From the NCBI RefSeq assembly GCF_950023065.1, contig NC_088681.1, positions 15,686,001-15,750,000 of the forward strand: a stretch of 64,000 nt of DNA, written 5' to 3'. Below, one piece after another: positions 38,002 to 53,000 of this stretch. The notes below the pieces were generated by a model. It was not told the origin of the DNA and made no database searches. It worked only from the letters and a program-made list of their open reading frames with translations. The position numbers were made by a program, and so were the translations under genes. Source of the DNA: Planococcus citri (Eukaryota; Arthropoda; Insecta; Hemiptera; Pseudococcidae). The stretch's first letter is position 1; each line of letters starts with the position of its first letter.

Positions 38002-41000
38002 ATGAAATTCGTGATTTTGATTCTCGTATTTTGGAACGGTGTTCTGATTGAAGGGATCCCTAATGATTACAAACAAATATTACAACCGAGAAGTACTGGA
38101 GAGATGGATAAACCTGTTGTTAATTCCGTTAACGAACAAGTAAGTATACTTCAAGTTTTAGTACGTACCTAGACCTACAATTTTGAAAAAACCATAAGAA
38201 TCATTGAAAAGTATGTATAATTTTGCTGAAATTTTATGAAATTGAAAAAAAGAGAAAGCAATGACCTCTCGAGGTGTACACCTTCAATTTAGACAGGACC
38301 GCATTTTTTTTTTTTTTTTTTTTTTTTTGCAAAAATCATGTGACTCTTTAATCTTTGGAAATTTAGTAAAAATGATGGAAATTAGTGCCAAAATTGATAT
38401 CAACTCCCCCAAACCAAATTTCACTTTTAAATTTTTGGTGAATGTTAAAAAATCCAAAATTGACCATTCTTAGCGATTTCTGCACTTTTTTTTGATTTCT
38501 TTATAATTTTTAAAACACGTATTTATTTAGTAGAAACGATATAAATTTTTACTGAAACTCATATCAACGTCACCAAACCGAATTTAACGCCATTTATGGT
38601 GATTCCGCAATCTGCAGCGCGATTTTAGTTTCCATTATAGACCCAAATGTGGACCGACACACGTTAAACAGGTCGAGAATAAGCCATAAGCCGATTTTTT
38701 AGATGCCCGAATAAGTTTTTGCGTCTTCTCGAGCGGTTTAAAAGTCTTGGAGAAATCTAAAATCACGCTGGAGGCTACAGAATGGCTCAAAATGATTAAA
38801 TTGGGATCCGGAGATGTTGATATTATATTTTGAGGACTAATTTCCATCATTTGTGTCCAACAAAACTCCGAGAGAAAAAAATCATGACTTTTTCATGACC
38901 TACTTTTCACATTTTTACCGCATGAAAATACTCCCTCCCCCCCCCAAAATTGAATAACTTGAAACTGCGAGGAAATTTTTTTAAATTTGTAGACAAGAAG
39001 GTATTTTAGTTTTTTTATTTTTCTGATTCTTTGAACAAATTTTTTATTTTTTTTATTTTATGAGCTTTATAAAAAAATTTCACGTATGTTTCGAGCAAAA
39101 TTCATGACTTTTCATGACTTCCATGATCACCCACCAAAATTGTTATTTTTGGATTTTCAAAAATTTACCAACAATCGTTCTCATTTGCAGTATTAATATG
39201 TAAAATGTAATTTTAAAGGCCATCATCGTAATGCAACCACCATCCTCCAGAGTGGAACGAGAGACCTCAAAAAAAATAGAATTTCCACTCTTATCCCTTT
39301 TTTGGTCAAATTGGTAGGTATGAAATTTGTGACATGCAAGTAAAGGTTCCGAGTGAAAATTACTCCAATTTTTTTTTTTTTTAGTTTTTTGGACCTTCAA
39401 AATCAATTTACAGACTTCAAAAATGACTCTCATACTGCCACCCGTTGTGGCTGACAACAACACTTTCTTCTTTTGCAAGGGCTCGAACTCGATTATTTTT
39501 TTCTTTTAAAGTACAACCTAACTTTGGTAACCAAAAAAGTTTGAAAAAATACTGATCAAAAATTTAAAAAGCAACAACAATTTTAAGCAAATTTATAACA
39601 AAAAAAGTCGTAGCAGTCTGCCGCTACGTAAGAGCCAAATTTTTGTGCAAGAAACATTGAGGGCTCTTGAACTACTCGCACCCTCGCTTCGCTCCTGTGC
39701 TTCGCCTGTATTTGGGGGACTTTGTCCCCCCTGCACCCCCATTGGGCTTCGCCCAAATCTCTCCTTCCGCTGTTTCCTTCCTATATTCGCGGGAGACTCC
39801 GTCCTCCCTGCACCCCCCTCGGGCTTCGCCCAACTCTCTTCTTCCTCCTTCAAAAAATGTGGTAACAAACCTGTCTTGACCCTGAAACAGGTCAAATGGG
39901 GGTGGAAGGTTGAAACTGGCAAAAGGCACCTCGGGTACGTCCTCCAACTGTACTGTGAAAATTTGAGCCATCTAGGTTAATTTGGAGGGGCTATAGGTCT
40001 GGCTAAATGTCAAAAAACACGCAAAAATCCACTTTTTTGACCCTAGAGAGGGGTCAAATGGGGTTGGAAGGTTGAATCCTGCAAAAAGCATTCAAGGGGC
40101 ACCCTCTTATTGTATGCTGAGAATTTGGACCCCCTAGCTCAATTTTAGGGGTGAGGGGGTCAAAAATAGGGGGAAAGTGTGGTTTTTCCCAACTAAAATG
40201 GAGTGGGGATGACCTAGGAAGCTGAAGTTTGGATATGTTGATCACAATAGGGGTACTGACCAATGGTATGAATTTGGACCCTTTTCATTCATTTGGGGTC
40301 ATATTATGCCCCTCCAAAAAAATGACCTTTCTGTAAAAATGGGGTTGGACGGTTGAAACATGCAAAAGGCACTTCGGGTACATCCTCCCATTGTACTGTA
40401 AAAATTTGGACCCTCTAGGTCAATTTGGAGGGGCTGTAGGCTTGGCTAAATGTTGAAATTTTCAAAAAAACACGTGAAATGGATGAAAAAATCCACTTTT
40501 TTGATCCTGGGGAGGGGTCAAATGGGGTTGGAAGGTTGAAACCTGCAAAAGGCACTTCGGGTACATCCTCCCAATGTACTGTGAAAATTTGGACCCTCTA
40601 GGTCAATTTGGAGGGGCTGTAGGCTTGGCTAAATGTCATAAAAGACGCAAAAATCCACTTTTTTGACCCTGGAGAAGGGTCAAATGGGGTTGGAAGGTTG
40701 AAACCTGCAAAAAGCACTCAAGGGGCACCCTCTCATTGTATGCTGAAAATTTGGACTCCTAAGGTCAATTTTAGGGGTGAGGGGGTCAAAAATAGGGGTA
40801 AAATGTGGTTTTTCTCACTTAAAATGGGGTGAGGATGACCTAGGAAGCTGAAATTTGGATATGTTGATCATAATAGAGGTACTAACCTATGGTATGATTT
40901 TGGACCTTTTTCGTTCATTTGGGGCCATATTATGCCCCTCCAAAAAAACGAACTTTCTGTAATTTTTAACTTTGACCCTCCCCACTGCAGGGGTCAACTC

Positions 41001-44000
41001 TAGCTCCCAAAAGAACCCTATTCTCCAAGTTTTATCTCATTTCATTCATTGGAACGTCTCTTGATTGAAAAAGTAAAAAATTCAAGTTTCGGTGAAACTT
41101 CTATATAAACATATAAATATATATATAAAAACTGACACACCGGGAATCGTCTAGTCTGAGCTCAAAACGTCGAGAACTATCAAAATTTTTGACCCCCGAC
41201 CTTTTTATCCAAAGTTGGGCCTACCGCAATAGCCATCATTTTTTACAAAAATTTGGCTAAAAACGAGACTTTATGGCACTTTTGACAAAAGGTGAGACTT
41301 TTTGCTATTTTTTTTTTGACTGAACGCCAGTAGAAAAAGGTACGTATGGCTTTTTAGCAATTTTTGGAAAAATGGCGAATTTTTAGAAAAGAATTCAGAT
41401 TTCAGACTTTGGCAATTTGTTAAAAAAATGAAAATTTTTCGATTTTTTGCAAATTTGGCGATTATTGACAAAAAGTGATTGGTGCTTTTTTTGTCAAATG
41501 TGATTTTTTCACAACTTTATTGTACTTAGGTAAAAAAACAAAAAAAACGAGATTTTAGACAGTTTTATTGCCAGTAAAATGAGACTTTATGGATTTTTTT
41601 GCCAAAAAAACAATAATTTTTATCAATTTTTGGCAAGAAACAAGACTTTTTGGAAAATTTTAGAGACGATGAAACTTTTTTCAATTCTTGCCAGAAATTG
41701 AGAGTTGGAAAATTTTACATTTTTGAGCATTTTAAACGAAATTACTTGACTTGGTAACCAAAATTTCCAAAAATCAACCAAAAGTTACGTTTAGTGACTT
41801 AAGTAGTACCTATACTTACTGTCTTTAGAATAGGTCTCTTTCTATTGAAATTTTTTCTTTCACCGACATATTTGAATTCAGTGAGTCAAATTACTCCAAT
41901 TTTCACTCTATTGCATACTTGTATTTTAAACATTCTTACCCTCAAAAATTCCCAATTTTGCGTGAACTTTGTAAAAAAAACAAACTCTAAATGTGACCAT
42001 ATAAAAAGTCAATCTCATCCACACATACTGCATTGCCTTTATCATTTTCACAATATAAGTATTTCAATAAAAAGCCATAAAATCGTGAAATACTTCCTAT
42101 CTACCTCATTAAGTAGGTATCGTTTTTTGTTTTCAGCATCCAGACACTCCAGAATTAAAGCCAGAAGAGATCACGAATAATGATGACAACACTACCAAAG
42201 ACAAAGATGAAAATACTCAGAAAGATAATAATGACCATACAATTAAAAACATTGAAATTGTACCGGTTGAAGAAGCAGGTCCGGATGAGACAGCCGAGCC
42301 ATTGGAAAATTATCTCGATAGATTGAAGGAAGAGGTGATAGGTTATCAATATAAACAGAATAAATAAAATTCGAAATTTTTTAAGAAAAACGAAAAAGAA
42401 AGTTCATTGAAATGACATGAACTCCAAAATTGAACTTTGAAGGAGTTACAAACAGAGAAAAATCAAAGATTACGTTTTTCAAAAAATTTCCGAAATTGAG
42501 CTCTTTCTAATCTTAAGGATAACTTGCTACAGTGAACGTCAAAATTAACGAAGCAATGTGGCAATGCTTCTGGCTCACTTAAAAATAATAAAGCTTATGG
42601 CTTCTTTAATTTTGAACTCATTTTTAATGATATTTTTCAGGCGAAAGAAACCAATAAAACAGATCCACATACTATGCCTTTACTATCGGTATAGCATCAA
42701 TTTTTTTCCCCCAAAACATATTCCAATTATTTACAAATGTATTAAATAGTAAAACTTTGGTATAACATTTTTACACAGGGTTTGAATAAAATAATGAAAG
42801 AAACACCAACCAAACTAGCCAAAGTAAGACAATTTTTTATCATCATTCACTATAGGTAGGGTACACCATCACACATTTATGCAAACCACATTACTAACTG
42901 GGAATATAAAATTTTTAGGTTCTTATTAACAACACCTGGCATCTTTTTGATCTGGGTACAAGTGGCTCTTCACGAAGAACTAGAAATGTACGGGATAAAA
43001 AATCTCCAAATACAACTTCCCATAAATCTGCCAGCTATAACGAATTACTCGCTAAAATGTTTGCATTCTTTTTTCAGCTACAAGAAACGTCATATTTGAT
43101 GGCTCCTTTTTACGCCCTAGCAGCTATGGTCAGTGAAAAAAAATAATAATTTGCATCGATAAGCAACAACAAGTACCTAGGTACCTACCTATTAATAATA
43201 CGAAAATTACGCTTTCAGCTCCAGCAGTTGACTCAAGGAATGCACTTAACAGGCCCAGGCGGTGCAAATGCGGTAAGGAACCCCTCCCCTTCCCTGGCCA
43301 AAAGGAGACAATTTCTAAAACTAAAGAATCAATCTGCACCAAAAATAAAAATAATAATAAAAATATTTTCAGGCAAATAACGCTCAGGGAGGATCCGTAT
43401 TCGATTTTCTATTTCCTCTTTCCTATCTGGCTCACATGTTTACTGGATCTCCAGATGTTCATAAAAATCTCTTGGGGGCATTGGGTTCACACGGAGCACC
43501 AGTTCGTATACTCATCATAGTAAAATTAACAAAATTGGTAAAAATTACTTAAAATTTACCTACATTTTTTTCATTGTCTAACAGAACGTTCAAAATAATC
43601 CATCGGTAAATTACATATTAGTGATCGATAACAGGCATAAACAAAAAGTAAATATTCAAATATTAATTTTTTATCGTCATCAAAATATAATTCATCTAAT
43701 TAAAAATGCAAAATTACATCCTAATCGTTTCTTTTCAAGGCAGATCACATGTTGGAGGGAAAAACACCGAATGAAACTTTATCAAAAGTCAAAGAATATT
43801 TGAAAAAGCCCGAACTGGATACCGAAGAAAAATTTTACATTGCGTGGAAATTATACGACCTGGTACGCCTCATACAAAAAATTTCGATCAATAAGCATCA
43901 AATTTTTCGATCCTTTACTAAAAAAAAAAAAAAAAAAAAATGGCTTCATTTCACGTATTACAGTTCACCGAATCATACGAACACGACGATAAAACTAATT

Positions 44001-47000
44001 TGAAAATCATCAAGTTCATAATAGAAATAGTAAGTTGATATTAGAAATTGGTAAATCATCCCAAAAATCGTCAGAAAACTTACTCAATGAGAAAAATCAT
44101 TTCACAGGGTCAGGATCCAAGATTTAATGGCTTATTTGAAAATTTGAATAAAAAGGTACAACAAATTCTCAATTTAGAAACAAATAATTTATTCACGAAC
44201 TGGTTGTTCTCCCAAACATCATTATTTTTTTTTTTTTTACAGAAAGACGATCCAGAATTCGGAAAAATATGGAAATTATTCAAAAACGTGGGTACAACAA
44301 TTTCACCCAAACTTTTTTGTGAATAAATTATTCGTGATTGGTGATTTTTTTCAGAGCCATCAAAAACTGAACAAAAAGTATCGCAATATTCTGAGCAATC
44401 TTCCAGAAGGCACAATCATACAGCATCCTTCTCCAAACTGTTTCGTAATTGGTCCAATTCATCACGATATCACTTCATTGGAGAAGAAAGATGACCTCGA
44501 TAGCAAAGATGAAAAACGAAAACTTTTCACAAAAGTGGGTATCCTCATATTATCTACTTACATAGGCCAAAAAAAAAAAATTAAAAATAGTCAATTGAAC
44601 CAAGTATTTTTTTTTCTCTAGGGATTGGACTCATCCGACGATTATCGTATCTGCTGCATCGACGACAATAACGAGGCCAAAGTAAACAAATTCCTCTCCC
44701 TTTGATTTTTTCGTATTATTGCTGTTCAAAAATTATGCTGTAAGATTTCGTCATTTTTTTCATTTTTCAGGCCAACCAGTTCTTAGGAGGTGAATCAAAT
44801 AGTGAAATGTTACCCAACATTGAAAAGAATTTAAATAAGGAAGATTTAGATCCTGAACATGGCTGGTATATTATACTCAAATTGTATAACACGGTACGGG
44901 TAGATATTTGTTGCACATTTTTAATTCGACAAAATAATTATTTATTTGATTGCTGAGCAATTAGAATAATTCACGATTATTTTCAGTTCAAAAAATTGGA
45001 CAAAAATGATAAAGACAAGGATAAAATAATTCAATTAATCAATCAGACAGTAAGCTATGGGCCACCATTTCATGTTTTTTTAATCTCTCGAGTACATTGA
45101 AAATTAAAAACTTCTACGTATTCACAGGGCAAAGACCCCAAATTCAAGAAACTTTTCGAAAACATCAAAGCTGTAAGTCTGAGTACCTACCAAAATATGT
45201 AAAAATTTTCAAACATGGAGGGGCAGGGGAAAGGAGAGACTTTTGAAATTTCTTTTAAAAAAATCGCATTTACAAATCTTTCGTATTTTATACACAGAAA
45301 AATGAGCCACGTTTTCAAGACATTTGGAAAACATTCAACAGCGTAAGTAATAAATTCTTCAACATATCGCCGAAAAATTGTTCAAAATTTAAAATTCTCA
45401 TCGACACAATTCGCAGGAGCCCAAGGATCTAGAAGAAAGCATCAAATTGCAATCGCCATCGCCACCCACATTAGATAAAGATACCTTAGATAAACTCGAC
45501 CCAAGAATTTACGAGCTGCTCAAAAAAGATCCACTTCTATCACAGAGGCTCGAAGCCGCCAAAATCCCCAAGGTAATTAATTAATTTCGTCGATTGAAAT
45601 TCAAATTTCATAGAACAAAATCAATCAACTTATAATATAAAATTCTTCATCCCTCGAAAAACAAATACTTGAATAGGACGAAAAGGAAGACAATAAAAAG
45701 GATACAGAACATTTGAAAACTATAGAAGAATTGTTACGACAACCGTCAGCGACTGCAGACTCTAAAGGAAAACTGCTTATGTCTCCCGAACAGCCAAAAG
45801 TACGTTATCATGACCATTTTGTATTGAAAATTTTCACGTGCTAATTTTTAATTTCGTTTTTTATTTTTCTCAGGTAGGAGAAACGACACCGCCATCGCCA
45901 CCACGTAAGCTTTCATGGTTCCATGATCCTGGTATAGAGCACAATGCACGTGTAATCAAAGATTTGGTAAGATTTTTTTTGTAGAAATGCTGAAAATCAA
46001 CATAGGTACTTATTATTATTAATCCCCTCCTATGGGAAAATTTCAGTTTCTCTGAAAATACTTCCTATTTTAAACAGCTATCGATTAGATTTTTACTATT
46101 TTTCATTTTAATTTCTTCCACTTCTCAAATAATGAATACCTATTTTGAAAAAAAAAAAAAAAAAAAAACAAGGATGAACGGAAAGTACATAGGAAGCTTG
46201 ACCTACGCAGTAGAACAGCTACCTATTCAACAAAGAGCATTAATACGTGGATACAAATAACGATATTTTATTTTTTTAATAATATCTATCAATTGCAGGC
46301 TGATCACTATGCTTCGAAAAATAATGTATCATATGCTGATTTGGAAGGAGTGGAAAAACTTCTGAAGAACCCCGCGTTAGATACCGAATCCCAAAATAAT
46401 TTGATAACTTTCGTACAAAAATGGGTAAGTAGAAGTAGGTATGTACCTATAATAACATAGATACATATACAGGGTGCCCAGAAATATCGAGCACCCCTAA
46501 GAAAGTTTTTCATTAAAAATACATATAGGTTGGCAACGTGAAATAGATGCATATGATTGGTGGAATGTTATCTCTTCAGTACAACAACCAATCATGTGCT
46601 ATCATTATTATCATTCACTGTGACCAACCAAAGTATTTTAGTAGAAAACTTTTTTAGGGGTGCTCGATATTTCTGGGCACCCTGTATGTATGTACCTACC
46701 AGGTTTCCTATTAAATGCCAGACTGACATCAGATAAGCGTAATGCGTATTTAGATATCAATGGGACAAAAAAATTGAAAACACTGAGCTCTGCAGGAAAT
46801 TTACATAGTTGGGCTTCATGGGTCCCAAAATTTTTGAAACCTTTTGAATTTGTTCAATTTGAGAACCTCCTTGAATATTAAATTGAAATACTTAAGTATT
46901 CATCATCATTGAACTTTGACCCGGTGAGCTGTTCAGCCCATCTGGGAAACTGTAGAAGAATTGCTCACCAATGTGTCATCAAGTTTTTTCTTCGGTCTTC

Positions 47001-50000
47001 CTCTGCTCTTCCTGCCAGTTGGAGTGTATTCTTTGACTTTACGAGGGGACCGTTCATTGGGCATTCTATCAACGTGTTTTTGCCATTTCTTTCTGTAATC
47101 TTTCACTCGTCTTCCTATCAAGTCTCATAATATATCCTGCTGTGGCTCGCATAAATCTCATTTCTGCTGCGGTTACTCTGCTTTTTATATCCTTTCTCAT
47201 TGTCCATGTTTCACTTCCATACAGCAGCATTGGTCTTGCCAGCATATTGTAGATCCTTATTTGAGTTTTGGCTCTGACTTTTCTTGGAGGAATGGCTCGG
47301 TTTATCACTCCGCTCAGGAATTTATTGATCTCAAGTTGTGCACCGACTTCTCCTTCATATGATATCTCACGCCTCACATCTGAGATATTTAAAGCTTTCC
47401 ACTTGTTCCACTGGCAGTCCATTTACAAGGATTTTACTGCGTATCCCAGTGGGGTGAAAATCTGCCCTTCTGCCAATAAATACCTAGGCGGTAAAGAGCA
47501 GTTTAATTGGTGTTTTATACTTCAACACAACTTTAAACTGCTGCCGTGCAGCAGATTTTACAGTTTTCAAAATTGCACTGCAATTCACTGGTGTAATTTG
47601 AAGCGACTTTTTAGGTTGTTACATTTTCTGCACATCAGAAAAAAATTTCTGCTGATAAACACACCACAAGAATATTTCGTAGCGTATTTTTATCGCGTAA
47701 AGCCGCCACACTTCTAAATTATGTGGTGTATTTTTTCACATTGAAAAAACCAGCCACAAAAATACGCTACACAAATATTTTGAAGTGTATTTATTCGCGT
47801 ATTTGCTGAAAAACGCGCGTAAATGTGGTATTTTGCATGTGTGTTTTAGACTAGTATATAAATATTTATTCATTTCTACCAAGTTCTCTGGTGGCGTAGG
47901 TAGCAAGGATTCCGCTCACAGATCCGGGACTCGAGTTTGATCCCTGCTGGTGCCAAAAAGTTTTTCAAGAATATTGATCAATGGCAGATTTTAACGCGTA
48001 AATAAAATACTCGCCAATTAATGGGCAGAAAAAGCTTAGGCGTAAAGTGTTAAATCTCCTGCCCGCGTTTTTATGTCGCGTAAGAGCAGATTTTCACCCA
48101 ACTGGGTAGCTCTTTCTCCTTGAAGGCCATCACTTTTGTTTTTGATGACGAGATTCTCATTCCGTATTTATCAGCTACTTTCTGAAGGTTGTGCATTGCT
48201 CTCTGCAAGTCACGTTCATTGTCAGCAAAGACCACCTATTCATCATCAAATAGCAGGATATTGACATGGGTGTCATTGATGTCTAGCCCTTTTGGCTTGG
48301 TTTTCAGCCATTCTTCAGTGCACTGCTACATAAATGGCAACTGGCAACCAGCAACTAGCAACTTCGCAACAGTGGAACGAAAATGATAAGAAGTTGCTCG
48401 GTAATTGGCTGGAATTGGCAACCTTACCAAGTTGCCAGTTTCTGATTGCTAGTTGCCGCTTATGTAGCAGTCGACTTAATCATGTTGTCAAAGTAGATGT
48501 TGAACAGACTACATGACATTGGGCATCCCTGTCTTACTCCTCTTCCTATCTTCTTTGCTTCCGACATATTTCCAGATCTTACTCTTATTACATTATCCGT
48601 GTATATTTCTTCAATTAAGCATACTATTTGTTCGTTCACTTTAATTTTCCTCAGGATTTCAAACAACTTCTTCCTTTGTACTGGATTGTACACCTTCTCC
48701 AGATCAACAAAGCACATGTGGGTTCCTAGGTTATATTCTTGTCTCATCTTCATCAGCAGCTTTGTTGCCTATACCCCATTGGATCTGCATGTCTCTCAAT
48801 CAGGGCTTCAAACCCGTACCCATACCCGTACCCCAATACCTGAAAACCCGAACAAAAATCCAACAATTTCTGTACCATGTACCCAAAAACGTTCGGGTTT
48901 GAAGCCCTGCTCTCAATTGTCAATTCTTCTCGCTAGCATCTATAGACCCTGGACCTGAGTATAAGACAACCAACTGGCAGCCATCTTGGCAAAATATCAG
49001 GGACTGAAAGCTTCAAAATGAAACTTGACTTTCGGCTTCTAACTTCCAAAAGAAAAAACTGAAACTTTTGGCTTTAGCTTTTGGCTTTTGAAATTAATTC
49101 GGCTAGCTTTTGGCTAGCTTTCGGCTTTTCTAAAAGCTGAAATTTTGAATGAAAAATATTAAATTTTAGAATTAGAATGAAAAATAAAAGACGTGGTGAA
49201 TTTTGATTCAAGTTTTCTCGTAAACGAATAAAAATTTCATATTTTTAGAATGATAAATTGATACTTTGGAGCATCGAAGCTCAATTTATTAATTTAGAAA
49301 ATTTTAAAAAATTCAGTTAGTAGAAATAAAACAGTAATGAAAATCATGAAAAAAAAGCTTAGTAAAAAGCCGTATGAAATGAAACTTCTAGCTGGCTTTT
49401 GACTTTTTCAAAATGAAACTTGGCTAGTAGTCCAGTAGAATTAGCAAAAAAATAGGCTCTATAGTGAATCTCTAGGTGGCAAGCTGATTTTTGGTATACT
49501 GGTCCATTTTGATGTCCTGAAAACGAATCCGAGGAGTCCCCTACTGTCCCGGGTGTGCTTTCCCCCAAATTGTGGATCTTAGCCCCCCAAAATCGGTTTT
49601 TGACCAATTCATCGAAAAATATTCACTCTAGCGCAAAAGTGGTTGAAGAATGTTGTTCTACGTCAAATTTCCGATCTAGTGATATATCAACTTTCCTTCT
49701 ACCCCTAACGGGGGTGGAACCACAACCATTCAAAAAAGGGGGGTTCCCTGAAAAATACATAACGGCTATAGGCGCCTAAGAGGGGTGAAATGGTCCCTGA
49801 AAGCGTTCGAGTTGATATTAGCATAAAAAGTGGGTACCATAGAGAAACCTCCGCGCAAAAAATTTCAGATCCACACCCCCTCCCCATTTTGCGGAACCCC
49901 CCTTTTTTGAAATTTCAGTAACACTTTTCTCAGCCCCATTTCAACCGATTTTGAAAATTTTTCTGGAAGTTATGTATATCCTTGATAGGTATCCCCAAAA

Positions 50001-53000
50001 AAATTTTCAACCCCCTCCCCTCATATTTACCCCTCGAAATGGCGTTTTTTTCATTTTTTTAGGCCTATTAACAATCAAAATTGCGAGGTACAATTTTGTA
50101 AACACGTTTTTTGGATGTATTTTTGGCCCCCAAACATCATATACTATATTAGAACTTTTTGCTTTGGTGCGCCGTGGTGAAAACTTGGAATAATGTATCG
50201 TAGGGGGGTAGGGGGTGAAATGGGAATTTTGAAAAAATAACTATCAATGAGTAGGGTATCGTTTTCATATGATTCGATACCGCTGAGCACGAATATGACC
50301 TCAGATTTTCTGCTACACTCACCTACCCCTCTCCAGAGCCCCTCAGCCCCCTCAATTTTCACGATTTTCGAAATATAGTTATTTTGATGATGTTGGTTTC
50401 ATTGCTATAGGAAAATTACATAAGTTCATTGGTGATTGTAGCAGGAAATCTGAGGACATATTCGTGCTCAGCAGTATCGAATCATATGAAAACAACACCA
50501 ACATCATCAAAATAACTTTATTTCGAAAATTCGTGAAAATTGTAGGGGGCAGAGGGGCTCTGGAGAGGACTAGGAGATTGTAGCAGAAAATCTGAGGTCA
50601 TATTCGTGCTCAGCGGTATCGAATCATATGAAAACGACACCAACATCATCAAAATAACTATATTTCGAAAATCGTGAAAATTGAGGGGGCTGAGGGGCTC
50701 TGGAGAGGGGTAGGTGAGTGTAGCAGAAAATCTGAGGTCATATTCGTGCTCAGCGGTATCGAATCATATGAAAACGATACCCTACTCATTGATAGTTATT
50801 TTTTTCAAAATTCCCATTTCACCCCCTACCCCCCTACGATACATTATTCCAAGTTTTCACCACGGCGCACCAAAGCAAAAAGTTCTAATATAGTATATGA
50901 TGTTTGGGGGCCAAAAATACATCCAAAAAACGTGTTTACAAAATTGTACCTCGCAATTTTGATTGTTAATAGGCCTAAAAAAATGAAAAAAACGCCATTT
51001 CGAGGGGTAAATATGAGGGGAGGGGGTTGAAAATTTTTTTGGGGATACCTATCAAGGATATACATAACTTCCAGAAAAATTTTCAAAATCGGTTGAAATG
51101 GGGCTGAGAAAAGTGTTACTGAAATTTCAAAAAATGGGGGTTCCGCAAAATGGGGAGGGGGTGTGGATCTGAAATTTTTTGCGCGGAGGTTTCTCTATGG
51201 TACCCACTTTTTATGCTAATATCAACTCGAACGCTTTCAGGGACTATTTCACCCCTCTTAGGCGCCTATAGCCGTTATGTATTTTTCAGGGAACCCCCCT
51301 TTTTTGAATGGTTGTGGTTCCACCCCGTTAGGGGTAGAAGGAAAGTTGATATATCACTAGATCGGAAATTTGACGTAGAACAACATTCTTCAACCACTTT
51401 TGCGCTAGAGTGAATATTTTTCGATGAATTGGTCAAAAACCGATTTTGGGGGGCTATCCCTCACAGAAAAATACTACTAGTTTTTTTTTCACTAGTATGT
51501 ATTTTCGTATTACTAGTTTTCTACTACTAGTTAAACCACTAGTAGTACTAGTAGTTTTTAACTAGTAGTAGAAAACTAGTAATACGAAATTACATACTAG
51601 TAAAAAATACAAGTGCATGCAAGTACTACTAGTATTTTCACTAGTAGTATCATACTAGTCATACTAGTAGTTTATTACGAGGATTAGTGGAGTACGCCAC
51701 CACTCATGGTCTACTATATGAAGTTTGAAGTGAAATATTAAGGTTGACCAAACAAATTTTTTGTCAATTTTTTCACTTTTTTGCAATGTATTTGAACAGG
51801 GATGAACAAAAACAATGATTTATTACTGTTTTCTTTTTTTTTTGGATGAATTTTTTATTTTTTTTTCAATTTAGTGCATAGGCTAATGATATTATACACA
51901 GGATTACCAGAACTTTGATTAGATTTTTTAGAAGAAGAAAACTGATTACCTATGTAATTTTGGTCAGTAAAAATATTTTTTCACTCCTGAAGTTGAGAAA
52001 TTTTAAAAATGAGGTTGTAGTCGATTTTCAGATTTATTTCAATTACTGAACTAATTCTGAAAGGATCACAATTAAAAATTTTTCAATATGTATACCTATG
52101 TAAAAATACAGAGTAATGAAGCTGTTGTATCATTAAAGAAATTAGACCTATCCAACTCCAAAATGAAAAAAAAAATCAAAAAAGAAGTAACTTCGATAGC
52201 AATTTTTTAAAAGTTCAGTGAATATGTGTCTATGACTCTATGTGACAGAATAAAAAAATAATAATCATCAATACAGTGTTTCCACATTTTTAATTTTTTG
52301 ACCTGTGTTTTTTTTACTTTTCAAACAAATTTATTGACAAATTTTTGCTCCAATTTTATTCTATTGATGATTGTTTGAGAAAACTAGTTGGTTTTTCCAG
52401 GGATGAAAAGCTAGCCGAAAGCTTAAAGCCGAAAGCTGAAAGCCGAGCAGATTTTCGCACTTAGCCAAAAGCTAAAAGTTTGCAAGTTTCATTTTTTCCA
52501 AGCCGAAAGCTAGCCAAAAGTTTCATTCTTTTGGCTTTTTTCAAAGGCTTTTTTCCAGAATTGAATTCTCTAAATTCAGAAGAAACAAAAAAATGAAAAA
52601 ATGTCATTCAATTTTATTTTAATGCGATTTAGTGAAATGAAAAAAAAAGAAAATAATTCTAGCAATGAATATTCTCCAATATGACTAATTATGAAATCAA
52701 TGTACCTGACCTAATTTTTAATTCCATTTTGTTGTAAATTGATGGCGTATCAGCTAAAAGTTTAAAGTCAAAAGCTTAAAGCCAAAAGTTAAAAGCTAAA
52801 AGCTTAATGAAATATAGCTGAAAGCTGTTAAATTGAAAATATAAGGAAAAGCCATTGGAAGCCGAAAGTCTGGCTAAAGCAAGCCTTAAAAAGTGAGATA
52901 GCCGAAAGCTAAAGCCAAAAGTTTCAATTTTGAAATTTCAAGCTAAAAGCCAAAAGCTGAAGTTTCATTTTAAGGCTTTTCATCCCTGGGTTTTTCAAAG

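Noticed and set aside
39593..39980. Overlapping open frames of 99-111 codons on both strands
   Set aside because: They arise from GC-richer tandem repeats (GGGCTTCGCCCAA) in an intron; several frames are open at once, which is typical of repeats rather than genes.
39690..40985. Possible CRISPR-like array of regularly spaced repeats
   Set aside because: Repeats are long, diverged and irregular, within an intron of a eukaryotic gene; no Cas genes.
47268..47717. Plus-strand frame of 149 codons
   Set aside because: Antisense to the LINE reverse transcriptase fragment and crossing into a transposon; the protein signal is on the other strand.
48497..48958. Plus-strand frame of 153 codons
   Set aside because: It is antisense to the LINE block with the GVRQGCP motif and runs through a hAT-like MITE.
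50674..51030. Open frame of 118 codons, also found inverted at 50144-50362
   Set aside because: It lies in the palindrome arm and exists on opposite strands in both arms; codon content is not protein-like and it is repeat sequence.
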